Below, one piece after another: positions 1-5,423 of a stretch of 5,423 nt of DNA. Position numbers and translations under genes: made by a program. This DNA is from an uncultured Tannerella sp. (lineage in GTDB: Bacteria; Bacteroidota; Bacteroidia; Bacteroidales; Tannerellaceae), in the NCBI GenBank assembly GCA_938036405.1, contig CALHPT010000075.1, positions 1 to 5,423 on the forward strand. The letters are read 5' to 3'. Below the pieces are notes generated by a model. The model worked only from the letters and a program-made list of their open reading frames with translations, was not told where the DNA came from and ran no database searches. Numbering within the stretch: the first letter of the stretch is position 1; every line of letters begins with the position of its first letter.

Positions 1-115
1 AGCCTTGATAGATAGCATACATGTCTTTATTTGCGAACAATGCTTGTCGAAAATGGGGTTCGAAGTCTTTGTCTGCGGTCAGCGAGGGTTTATAGAAAGA
101 AAAGACCCTATCCAC
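1..115 (-). CDS. Possible partial small gene or gene fragment running off the left edge
   Basis: A minus-strand frame is open from the TGA at 139-137 to the window edge. It reads ...DRVFSFYKPSLTADKDFEP, then HFRQALFANKDMYAIYQG. The composition is protein-like: mixed charged and aromatic residues, no low complexity, plausible codons. The first possible start is GTG at 115-113, which sits inside the downstream arm of the transporter's terminator hairpin; ATG at 22-20 is the only ATG and would leave seven visible codons. No ribosome-binding site is visible, which says little in Bacteroidetes. I do not recognise the sequence. It may be the 5' part of a real gene, a fragment of a repeated element, or a chance open frame. 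The opposite strand also has a short open frame here (2-127), which I consider less likely. Confidence 0.25.
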   Translation of the reverse strand, partial: MDRVFSFYKPSLTADKDFEPHFRQALFANKDMYAIYQG

Positions 116-150
116 CGACGTGGATAGGGTCGAATATCAAGACCGCAGAC
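71..150. repeat. Outer 10-bp inverted repeat around the terminator
   Basis: GTCTGCGGTC at 71-80 and its exact reverse complement GACCGCAGAC at 141-150 bracket the terminator hairpin with 60 bp between the arms. The repeat does not extend on either side. Its centre (about 110.5) is offset from the hairpin centre (about 117.5). A 10-bp match at this distance could arise by chance in a window of this size, so I record it without assigning a role. Confidence 0.4.
95..131 (-). terminator. Rho-independent terminator of the transporter gene
   Basis: A perfect 12-bp inverted repeat, GACCCTATCCAC (104-115) and GTGGATAGGGTC (120-131), encloses a 4-nt loop. Read on the minus strand, the stem is followed at once by TTTTCTTTC (103-95), a good U-rich tract. 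The hairpin begins 33 nt after the TAA stop of the transporter gene. There is no T-run on the plus-strand side, so it should work only for minus-strand transcripts. Confidence 0.85.
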
Positions 151-164
151 TGATGTTGGCTGCC

Positions 165-1844
165 TTATGTGAAGAGAAGGATCATCAGCTGGGCGGTGAG
201 CACGCGCAGGAACATGGTGAGGGGGTAGACGGTGGCATAGCTGACGGCCGGGGCGTCGTTGCCGGCGGTGGCGTTGGAATAGGCCAGGGCGGGGGGATCA
301 GTGGTGCTGCCGGCCAAAAGACCCATGAGGGTGAAGTAGTTCATGCGGAAAAAGCGGCGGGCGACGATGCCGACGGCGATGAGGGGGAGGAAGGTGATGA
401 GGAAGCCGTAAGCGACCCACGAGGCGCCACCGCCGTGGACGAGGGTGTCGACAAAGCCGTCGCCAGCGCCGATGCCGACACAGGCCAGGAAGATGGTGAT
501 GCCCACTTCGCGCAGCATGAGGTTGGCGCTGGCTGTGGTGTAGGTCACCAGGCCGTAGCTCGATCCGAAACGGCTGACGAGGATGGCGACGATGAGCGGG
601 CCGCCGGCCAGTCCGAGCTTGACGGGCCGCGGGATGCCAGGCAGGAGCAGCGGAATGCTGCCCAGGAAGACGCCGAGCGCGATGCCGAGGAAGAGGGGGA
701 TGAGGTTGGGCTCGTTGAGCCGTTTCATGGAGTTGCCGAGCACCTTCTCGACGGCGGCAATGGCGGCCGAGGTGCCGACCACATTGACACGGTCGCCCAC
801 CTGCAGGGTGAGTCGCGGCGTGGCCACAAGGTCGATGCCGGCGCGGCTGATGCGGGTGATGTTGATGCCGCCGCACGACTGGCGCAGGCGAAGATCGCCG
901 AGGCGCTTGCCGTTGATCTCGGGCTTGGTGACGAGGATGCGGCGGTTGAGGAGTTCGCTCTCTCGGCGCAGCCATTCCTCTTGTTTGAGGGGCGCTTCTT
1001 CGCCGACGAAGGTGCGGACGGTAGGCGCGTCATGCTCGGTGGTGATGACCAGGACGCGGTCGTCTTCGTGGAGGACCGTAGTGCCGGAGACTATCTCCAT
1101 GCGGCCGTCGGATTGGTAACGGATGCGGGAGAGGACAAAGTCGCAGTGGGGCATCAGTCCGGAGAGTTCGCCGACGGTGCGGCCGAAGAGGGCGGGGTTC
1201 TTGACCACGAGCAACAACGGGTGCGCCTCGCGGTCGTGGCGGTCGTCTTCTGATTCGAGGTGGGACGTCTCCGTGTCATGATCGATGCGGAAGAGGAAGC
1301 GCAGGCAGATGATGGCGAGGATGATGCCGACCACGCCCAAGGGGTAGGCTACGGCATAGCCGAGGGCGATCGTGGGGGCCGCCTCGCCGTGGACATCGTT
1401 GTAGGCCTCCTGCGCGGCGCCGAGTCCGGGTGTGTTGGTGACGGCGCCGGAGAGGATGCCGACCATCGTCTCCACCGGGATGCCGGTTATATAATGTATG
1501 GCGAGCGTGAGCGTGACGCCCAGGAGGACGATGGAGGCGGCGAGCAGGTTGAGCGTGATACCGCCGCGCTTGAAGGAGGAGAAGAAGCCCGGGCCGACTT
1601 GCATACCGATGGAGTAGACGAAAAGGATGAGGCCGAACTCTTTGAAGAAGTGCATGACGACGGGGTCGATGGTGAGGCCAAAGTGGCCCATGACAATACC
1701 GACGAAAAGGACGAAGGTGATGCCGAGCGAGATGCCTGCGATGCGGACTTTACCGAGCAGGATGCCGAAGACGATGACAAGGGAAAGCAGGATGACGGAG
1801 TGTGCTACGCCGCTGCCCCATAAGAGATCATTGAACCATTCCAT
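165..1844 (-). CDS. AspT/YidE/YbjL-family inner-membrane transporter with two RCK_C domains
   Basis: This is a 559-residue integral membrane protein with the layout of the aspartate:alanine exchanger (AAEx) family. Each half carries about five or six hydrophobic segments (roughly 14-183 and 381-557). Between them lies a soluble cytoplasmic region of about 185 residues with two RCK_C/TrkA_C-like domains (about 205-275 and 290-370, the second containing RRILVTKPEINGKRLGDL and LQVGDRVNVVGT). The internal duplication shows in paired re-entrant-type motifs, TNTPGLGAAQ at 136-145 and GSTTDPPALAYSN at 512-524. The length matches the family. The ATG at 1844 is the first start after the promoter and gives a normal N-terminus. 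Known members exchange amino or dicarboxylic acids: AspT swaps aspartate for alanine, and the relative SucE exports succinate. The substrate here cannot be read from sequence; dicarboxylate export would suit a succinate-forming anaerobe, but that is inference. The gene has its own candidate promoter and terminator, so it is probably monocistronic. It looks intact. Confidence 0.93.
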   Translation of the reverse strand: MEWFNDLLWGSGVAHSVILLSLVIVFGILLGKVRIAGISLGITFVLFVGIVMGHFGLTIDPVVMHFFKEFGLILFVYSIGMQVGPGFFSSFKRGGITLNLLAASIVLLGVTLTLAIHYITGIPVETMVGILSGAVTNTPGLGAAQEAYNDVHGEAAPTIALGYAVAYPLGVVGIILAIICLRFLFRIDHDTETSHLESEDDRHDREAHPLLLVVKNPALFGRTVGELSGLMPHCDFVLSRIRYQSDGRMEIVSGTTVLHEDDRVLVITTEHDAPTVRTFVGEEAPLKQEEWLRRESELLNRRILVTKPEINGKRLGDLRLRQSCGGINITRISRAGIDLVATPRLTLQVGDRVNVVGTSAAIAAVEKVLGNSMKRLNEPNLIPLFLGIALGVFLGSIPLLLPGIPRPVKLGLAGGPLIVAILVSRFGSSYGLVTYTTASANLMLREVGITIFLACVGIGAGDGFVDTLVHGGGASWVAYGFLITFLPLIAVGIVARRFFRMNYFTLMGLLAGSTTDPPALAYSNATAGNDAPAVSYATVYPLTMFLRVLTAQLMILLFT

Positions 1845-1852
1845 AAAAACGA

Positions 1853-1880
1853 AAGTGTAGTGTGTGGGTAAGTGTAGTGT
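1853..1880. repeat. 11-bp direct repeat in the transporter leader
   Basis: AAGTGTAGTGT occurs at 1853-1863 and again at 1870-1880, identical and offset by 17 bp. On the minus strand this is ACACTACACTT twice, between the candidate promoter and the ATG at 1844, ending about 8 nt before the start codon. It could be an operator or a leader element, or a small local duplication with no function. Confidence 0.5.
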
Positions 1881-1892
1881 TTATGATGGCGG

Positions 1893-1924
1893 CAAAAGTA
1901 GGCTCTTAGAGGACGAAAAACGAA
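1893..1924 (-). promoter_or_regulatory. Candidate Bacteroidetes promoter for the transporter gene
   Basis: On the minus strand TACTTTTG (1900-1893) matches the Bacteroidetes -7 consensus TAnnTTTG at every fixed position. TTCG (1924-1921), three of four bases of the -33 TTTG box, lies 20 nt upstream, a normal spacing. Initiation would fall near 1886-1888 and give a leader of about 43 nt. A T-run (1920-1916) adds to the A/T-rich upstream part. This favours separate transcription of the transporter, although I see no clear terminator after the upstream outer-membrane gene, so read-through is possible. Confidence 0.6.
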
Positions 1925-1973
1925 CGTGGTCGGATATATGCACACCGCTGCCCGGAACGGCTTCTGTGGGGAC

Positions 1974-4262
1974 CTATAACGAGATCCCCTCCTCGCGACT
2001 GTGAACCACGTTGTCGAGTCGGATCTTCGACTTGACGTTGCGGCGGATCGTATAGCGCAGCAGCACCCACGGGCGGAAGGATTGGCTGATCATCTCTTGG
2101 CGGAAGTAGGCCGAGTAGCTGCCCGCCCGCGTGTCGGTCTCGGTCGCGAGACGGCCGATGAAGTAGGGGAGGGCTAGGGCGATGTAGAAGTCCTTCGTGA
2201 AGTTGTAGTTCACCTGCACTTGCGAGTATTCAGGCGTCAGCTGGCGGGTGCGCGAGAAAGGCGTGTAGGTGTAGTCGCGGTAGGAGATGTCGCCGCCCAC
2301 GTACCAGCGGCCCCACGTGTACCATGCGCCGGCACCGAGCGAAAGGCTCCGGCGGGGCGAGAGGCCCTCGAAGTAGTTCTCGATGTGATAGGCGCTGATG
2401 TAAGCGCTGCCGCGGTTGTTCTTGAAGCGATACTGAATCATGCCGCCGGCCGAGAGCGTGGCGTAACGTCCGGCATTGCGGTAGGTGCGGACGAAGTGGC
2501 TGGCGTCGTTGTAGGCGTGAGCCTGGATGAGGTCCGAGGCTAAGTCGACGTAGACGGCGGGCATGAGGTAGAGGCCACCACGACCGTAGGTGTGCGAAAG
2601 GGCGAGGTTGTGCCACTGTTCGGGCTGCAGTGCAGGGTTGCCCCGGATGACGACGAGCGGGTCAGTAGAGGTGTTGTATGGGTTGAGTTGGCCGATCGAC
2701 GGGGCGCGGTTGGTGAGCGTGTAGGAGAGGCGTGTGGAGTGTCCGGCGCCGAGGTTGAGGGTGGCGCTGGTGGAGATGCGTGGCTTGAGGTAGGCGTTCG
2801 TTTCGTCGCCGGCGGTCAGTCGGATGGCCTCGAGGCCGGCCGAAGCCATGTAGTAGAGTCGACCCAGTCGGCTGCTGAAGGAGGCGTACAGGTAGCCGTT
2901 CCACTCGCGGTGGCGGAAGACGGGCACGGGTGGGTAGCTGAACTTCTCCACGCGGTCGCTGACGCCGCGCAGCGTGGTGCCGACGTTCAGGCTGCTGGCC
3001 TCGCCCCAAGAGGCGGAATAGTCGGCATTGAGGCCGGCCGAGGTGCGTCGGTTGTCGTAGCTATAGTCGGTGATGAAGGGATGGGGGGCGACGTACACCT
3101 CGCGGCGATCGCCTTTGTCCGTGTCGCTGTTGCGGTTGTAGTCGAGGGTGGCCTCGAAGCGTCGGCGGTCGGAGAAGTCGTGCAGGTAGTAGAGGCTCGA
3201 GGTGAGGACATAGGCGTCGTTCTTGTCGTACCCGTCATACGTGAAGGAGCTGGCCGTGTTCATACGTAGCTCCCCGAGCCCATTCGACTCGGAAGTCTTA
3301 CGCTTCTTCCACCCGTAGGCATGCAGCGCCCAATAGTCCCGCGGCGACATGCTCCATTTGAAGAGCAGTTCGCCGATCAGGGAGCCATCGTTGCTACGCG
3401 TTTGGCCATTGTACGTCTTGAGGTACCTCACGTCGCTCTGGCGGGAGTCGATGCGGCTGTCGTCGTGGTGCGTGCCCTTGGCTACGGCGCTTCCGTAGAG
3501 CGAGGCCTTAGGATTGCCGACTTCGAAATAGACCACGCCGAAGCTGTGGCGCCGCGGGATGTCGTGGCGTGTGGCGGCCTCGAAGAAGAGGTACGGGTCG
3601 CGTTTCTTCTTGAGGCGGATGTTGAGGATGTGGCGGACGCCCATTTGTACGTAGCGGGCGCCCACGGCGTCGATCAGCTCCACCGTTTCGATGTCCTTCG
3701 GATCGATCGGCGTGATGCCCGAATTGACCATGCGGCCGTCGATGAGCACGAGCAGCTGGCTGCCGTCTATCATGCTGACGGTTTGTAGCGACTCGTTGAC
3801 GGCGAGGCGGGGGATCTCGCGGAGGGCGCGGTAGGGATCGCCCGAGGCGCGGGCAGAGTCGGAGAGGCGGAACACCTCGCCGGTGGCTGTGCGACGAACG
3901 ACGCCCGAGGCCGAGGCGGTGACGGTCACTTCGTCCAGCCGCCCGGTCATCTCCTCGTTCATGACAAACGTCGTGTGGAGATCGCGCGTCAGGGGGCACG
4001 TCTCCTCGATCGTCGTAAAGCCAGGAAAAATCATCTGCAAGCGAAACGTGTCGGCCGGTAAATCGGACAATGCAAAGCGCCCCTTTGCGTCCGTCAGGCA
4101 GGCAGCCATGAGCGAATCGCCGCGGGAGAGCAGCACGCACACGCCAACCAGAGGCTGACGCTGCGTATCCGTCACTCGGCCGCTGAAGGCGTGGTGTTGG
4201 GCCTGAGCCACAGAGAGCGAGAGGCTCAGCCATGCGATGAGAAAAGAGAGATAGTGCTTCAT
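1974..4262 (-). CDS. Outer-membrane beta-barrel protein, TonB-dependent-receptor-like, with N-terminal regulatory-like domain
   Basis: This is a 762-residue exported protein. Residues 1-21 form a signal peptide: Lys at position 3, a hydrophobic core and an AQA cleavage site before QHH, with no lipobox. Residues 25-102 form a carboxypeptidase-regulatory-like Ig fold (FSGRVTDTQRQPLVGVCVLL, then the DAKGRFALSDLP turn). Residues 110-220 resemble a short plug domain (DEVTVTAS, then LLVLIDGRMV and DIETVELID). From about 222 to the end the sequence shows alternating aromatic and polar strands of a large barrel of the OMP_b-brl_3 type. The segment NRAPSIGQLNPYN, followed by GNPALQPEQW at 541-550, is typical of barrel strands in this family. 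The start ATG at 4262 directly precedes the signal peptide. No SusD-like partner follows, so it is not a standard glycan-uptake pair, and the ligand is unknown. Absence of an obvious TonB box leaves active transport unproven. The tail (SREEGISL) is not a classic aromatic C-terminus. The gene has no frameshift and probably its own promoter. Confidence 0.9.
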   Translation of the reverse strand: MKHYLSFLIAWLSLSLSVAQAQHHAFSGRVTDTQRQPLVGVCVLLSRGDSLMAACLTDAKGRFALSDLPADTFRLQMIFPGFTTIEETCPLTRDLHTTFVMNEEMTGRLDEVTVTASASGVVRRTATGEVFRLSDSARASGDPYRALREIPRLAVNESLQTVSMIDGSQLLVLIDGRMVNSGITPIDPKDIETVELIDAVGARYVQMGVRHILNIRLKKKRDPYLFFEAATRHDIPRRHSFGVVYFEVGNPKASLYGSAVAKGTHHDDSRIDSRQSDVRYLKTYNGQTRSNDGSLIGELLFKWSMSPRDYWALHAYGWKKRKTSESNGLGELRMNTASSFTYDGYDKNDAYVLTSSLYYLHDFSDRRRFEATLDYNRNSDTDKGDRREVYVAPHPFITDYSYDNRRTSAGLNADYSASWGEASSLNVGTTLRGVSDRVEKFSYPPVPVFRHREWNGYLYASFSSRLGRLYYMASAGLEAIRLTAGDETNAYLKPRISTSATLNLGAGHSTRLSYTLTNRAPSIGQLNPYNTSTDPLVVIRGNPALQPEQWHNLALSHTYGRGGLYLMPAVYVDLASDLIQAHAYNDASHFVRTYRNAGRYATLSAGGMIQYRFKNNRGSAYISAYHIENYFEGLSPRRSLSLGAGAWYTWGRWYVGGDISYRDYTYTPFSRTRQLTPEYSQVQVNYNFTKDFYIALALPYFIGRLATETDTRAGSYSAYFRQEMISQSFRPWVLLRYTIRRNVKSKIRLDNVVHSREEGISL

Positions 4263-4294
4263 TGTTGTGATGTTTTTAGAGTAAATAACGGCCC

Positions 4295-4322
4295 CAAATA
4301 TCGCCCCCCCCGCCTGTGCAAT
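4295..4322 (-). promoter_or_regulatory. Candidate promoter of the outer-membrane protein gene with a G8 tract in its spacer
   Basis: On the minus strand GATATTTG (4302-4295) matches the TAnnTTTG -7 consensus except at its first base. ATTG (4322-4319) is a three-of-four match to the -33 TTTG box. The 16-nt spacer (4318-4303) is shorter than the usual 19-21 and is largely made of eight consecutive G residues (4311-4304). Initiation near 4289 would leave an A/T-rich leader of about 27 nt before the ATG, typical for Bacteroidetes. Gaining three G residues would restore a 19-nt spacer, so the tract could tune expression. Both boxes are imperfect, hence moderate confidence. Confidence 0.45.
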
Positions 4323-4340
4323 ACCGTGGCGAAAATGGGT

Positions 4341-4408
4341 GAATTCCCCCCCCTATATATAATAGGTATAGGCCGACGGCCGGGGGGGCGGCCCCCGACG
4401 ATGGGGGG
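4341..4408. repeat. AT-rich palindrome flanked by G/C homopolymer tracts
   Basis: On the plus strand this stretch holds C8 (4346-4353), a small AT-rich palindrome with arms CCTAT (4352-4356) and ATAGG (4362-4366), G7 (4382-4388), C5 (4392-4396) and G6 (4403-4408). The G7 and C5 runs can pair as a hairpin with arms CGGGGG (4381-4386) and CCCCCG (4392-4397). The sharp switch between pure GC and pure AT is unlike anything else in the window. It lies upstream of the outer-membrane gene's promoter. I see no coding potential. Confidence 0.5.
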
Positions 4409-4415
4409 AACGACG

Positions 4416-4463
4416 GCGCCCCCGTGTGTTCAGCCCCAGCAGAGGGACAACACACGGGGGCGC
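4416..4463. repeat. Perfect 15-bp inverted repeat (strong hairpin)
   Basis: GCGCCCCCGTGTGTT (4416-4430) and AACACACGGGGGCGC (4449-4463) are exact reverse complements with an 18-nt loop. Inside the loop CCC (4434-4436) can also pair with GGG (4444-4446), giving a long rod-like structure. Neither strand has a T-run after the stem (minus continues CGTCGTTCCCCCC, plus continues TTCATGCACGG), so it is not a standard intrinsic terminator. It lies about 110 nt after the DUF6261-like gene stop and could protect that transcript's 3' end, act in Rho-dependent termination, or be a dispersed palindromic repeat. Confidence 0.75.
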
Positions 4464-4479
4464 TTCATGCACGGCCCGA

Positions 4480-4544
4480 CCGTCGGCAGATGCGACGGCA
4501 GGCCTTCGGCGACTCACGGCCCACGGCGGACGGCCTATCTGCCG
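4480..4544. repeat. Nested, mutually exclusive short inverted repeats after the DUF6261-like gene
   Basis: CGGCAGAT (4484-4491) pairs with ATCTGCCG (4537-4544), and AGGCC (4500-4504) with GGCCT (4532-4536) nested inside it. A competing hairpin, CCGTCG (4480-4485) with CGACGG (4493-4498), uses part of the same arm. On the minus strand this lies just downstream of the DUF6261-like stop codon. The region is very GC-rich, so some pairing is expected by chance. No T-run follows. Confidence 0.3.
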
Positions 4545-4574
4545 CCGCACTACCGGGGGCGCACTGACAGCGAC

Positions 4575-5423
4575 TTAATCATCGGGCAGATGGATGTCCG
4601 GCGCACCGTCATCATCTGGTTTTTGAGGCTTCGGGTCGGGCTGTTTCGGCGTCTCAGGTTGCTTGGGCCCCGGGGGCGTCTTGCCCTCGTCCGGCTTTTT
4701 GGCGTCCGGTTGCTTTTTGTCGCCCTGGGGTGGCTTCGGCGTCTCGTCCTCGGGAAGACGGATGTCGGGGTCGTTGCCCTTCTTTCTTTTCTCGCGTCGT
4801 CTGCGTTGGGCCTCGCTCTGGTTAAAGGTGGCTTTAGCCTCGCGGATGCGCTGGTTGATCTGGTCAATCAAGTCGCCGACTACTTTCCGTTCGGGGTCGG
4901 TAGCGGCCATTGAATAGGCCATTTGGATGTGAAAGAAGATGTCCGTCGTCATCTGGTCGTTAGCCCTCCTCACGGATGCGCTGGAGGGCAGGTTTACGCC
5001 GGCGGCTTTCGTCGATCGCGACTCGCGCAGGGTGTTGAATTCGTCGTTGGCCGTGCGCAGCATCTGCACCAATTGAGTGACGCCGACGGCTGATACGGCC
5101 GCCGTGGCCTCAGGCTTACCCAGGTCGTTGAGCAGCCCGTTGATGTGCGCCGTCTTGCCGGCCCATCGTTCGCCCTGCAGCCCCTTGTAGGTGTCTACAA
5201 TAAGTCTCAGCACATGCCCCGACTCGCGGCGGGTCGGGATGGGAGACTTATCGGCCTGCCTAATCTCTTGGAACAGGGCCGTGATAATCTCGTCGCGCTC
5301 CTCGTCCTTCTTCTTGATCGATTCGGACTCTTTGGAAGCGCGCCCTTCACGGGCGATCTCGCTCTCGGACTCGATCCCCGTGTGCCACCGAGCGATGTCG
5401 GCTGCGTCGAGGAAGATTTTCTC
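4575..5423 (-). CDS. DUF6261-like protein, N-terminus outside the window, with Pro/Lys/Asp-rich tail
   Basis: The frame is open from the right edge to a TAA at 4577-4575, giving 282 visible residues. The family resemblance continues upstream of an internal GTG at 5213, so that codon is not the true start. The first 215 or so residues look helical and soluble, with segments characteristic of DUF6261, a Bacteroidales family of unknown function: KKKDEERDEIITALFQEI, then LRLIVDTYKGL near 72-82, THINGLLNDL-like text (AHINGLLNDLG) near 92-102, and a GVTQLVQMLRTANDEFNTL stretch near 114-132. There is no signal peptide or membrane segment in view. After an Arg/Lys-rich link (RRRREKRKKG) comes a disordered tail of about 65 residues (4772-4578) rich in Pro, Lys, Asp and Gln, beginning PDIRLPED and ending PDIHLPDD. 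The assignment comes from memory of the family, not a search; the tail may be an addition to the usual fold. No partner gene is visible. Confidence 0.75.
   Translation of the reverse strand, partial: EKIFLDAADIARWHTGIESESEIAREGRASKESESIKKKDEERDEIITALFQEIRQADKSPIPTRRESGHVLRLIVDTYKGLQGERWAGKTAHINGLLNDLGKPEATAAVSAVGVTQLVQMLRTANDEFNTLRESRSTKAAGVNLPSSASVRRANDQMTTDIFFHIQMAYSMAATDPERKVVGDLIDQINQRIREAKATFNQSEAQRRRREKRKKGNDPDIRLPEDETPKPPQGDKKQPDAKKPDEGKTPPGPKQPETPKQPDPKPQKPDDDGAPDIHLPDD

Noticed and set aside
120..1253. Long plus-strand open frame opposite the transporter gene
   Set aside because: Its product is a monotonous Gly/Asp/Glu/Ala/Val-rich sequence with no domain, as expected from the antisense of a GC-rich gene; the minus-strand transporter explains the region fully.
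1921..1973. Intrinsic terminator after the outer-membrane protein gene
   Set aside because: Only weak CCG/CGG-type pairings are present and none is followed directly by a T-run; the T-run at 1920-1916 better fits the upstream part of the next promoter.
4372..4487. GCCGACGG (4372-4379) and CCGTCGGC (4480-4487) as long-range inverted repeat ends of a mobile element
   Set aside because: An 8-bp GC-only match 100 bp apart is expected by chance in such GC-rich DNA, and there is no target duplication or transposase.
4353..4550. A 65-codon minus-strand frame within the gap between the DUF6261-like and outer-membrane genes
   Set aside because: The product is Arg/Pro/Ala-rich and is written across the 15-bp stem and the G/C tracts; no start signal or protein-like pattern is visible.
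4191..4913. Plus-strand open frame spanning the intergenic region and part of the DUF6261-like gene
   Set aside because: It crosses a real gene end, homopolymer tracts and hairpins, and its sequence is Arg/Gly/Pro-rich then Leu/Arg-rich, a shadow of the opposite strand rather than a protein.
4575..5213. Taking GTG at 5213 as the start of the DUF6261-like protein
   Set aside because: The same frame stays open to the window edge and the 70 upstream codons continue the family's helical pattern, so the true start lies outside the window.

Overview
The window looks like ordinary chromosome from a GC-rich member of the Bacteroidales. Evidence for this is the AspT/YidE-type transporter, the outer-membrane barrel with an N-terminal carboxypeptidase-regulatory-like domain, the DUF6261-like protein (a family I know from Bacteroidales), Bacteroidetes-type -7 elements close to TAnnTTTG, A/T-rich leaders and the lack of clear Shine-Dalgarno sites. 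The GC-rich coding regions would fit an oral Tannerella-like lineage, but genus is a guess.

All three confident genes lie on the minus strand, so transcription runs from the right edge to the left. From right to left they are: (1) 5423-4575, the C-terminal 282 residues of a DUF6261-like protein with a Pro/Lys/Asp-rich tail, its start lying outside the window; (2) a 312-bp intergenic stretch (4263-4574) dense in G/C homopolymers and inverted repeats, including a perfect 15-bp stem, and holding the probable promoter of the next gene; (3) 4262-1974, a 762-residue outer-membrane beta-barrel protein related to TonB-dependent receptors; (4) a 129-bp gap with a good candidate promoter and an 11-bp direct repeat; (5) 1844-165, a 559-residue inner-membrane transporter of the aspartate:alanine exchanger family with two RCK_C (TrkA_C) domains; (6) an intrinsic terminator at about 131-95, overlapped by a short protein-like reading frame that leaves the window at the left edge.

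The gaps, the promoter candidates and the terminator suggest mostly separate transcription units rather than one operon, and the three products have no obvious shared pathway. I see no phage, transposase, CRISPR, tRNA or rRNA signal.

The most interesting signal is an 8-base G tract (minus strand) lying exactly between the -7-like and -33-like elements of the outer-membrane protein gene. This is the arrangement expected of a promoter whose strength changes by slipped-strand length variation. A second 8-base tract, an AT-rich palindrome and a very stable hairpin lie just upstream. I do not see convincing evidence of a wholly new multi-gene system.
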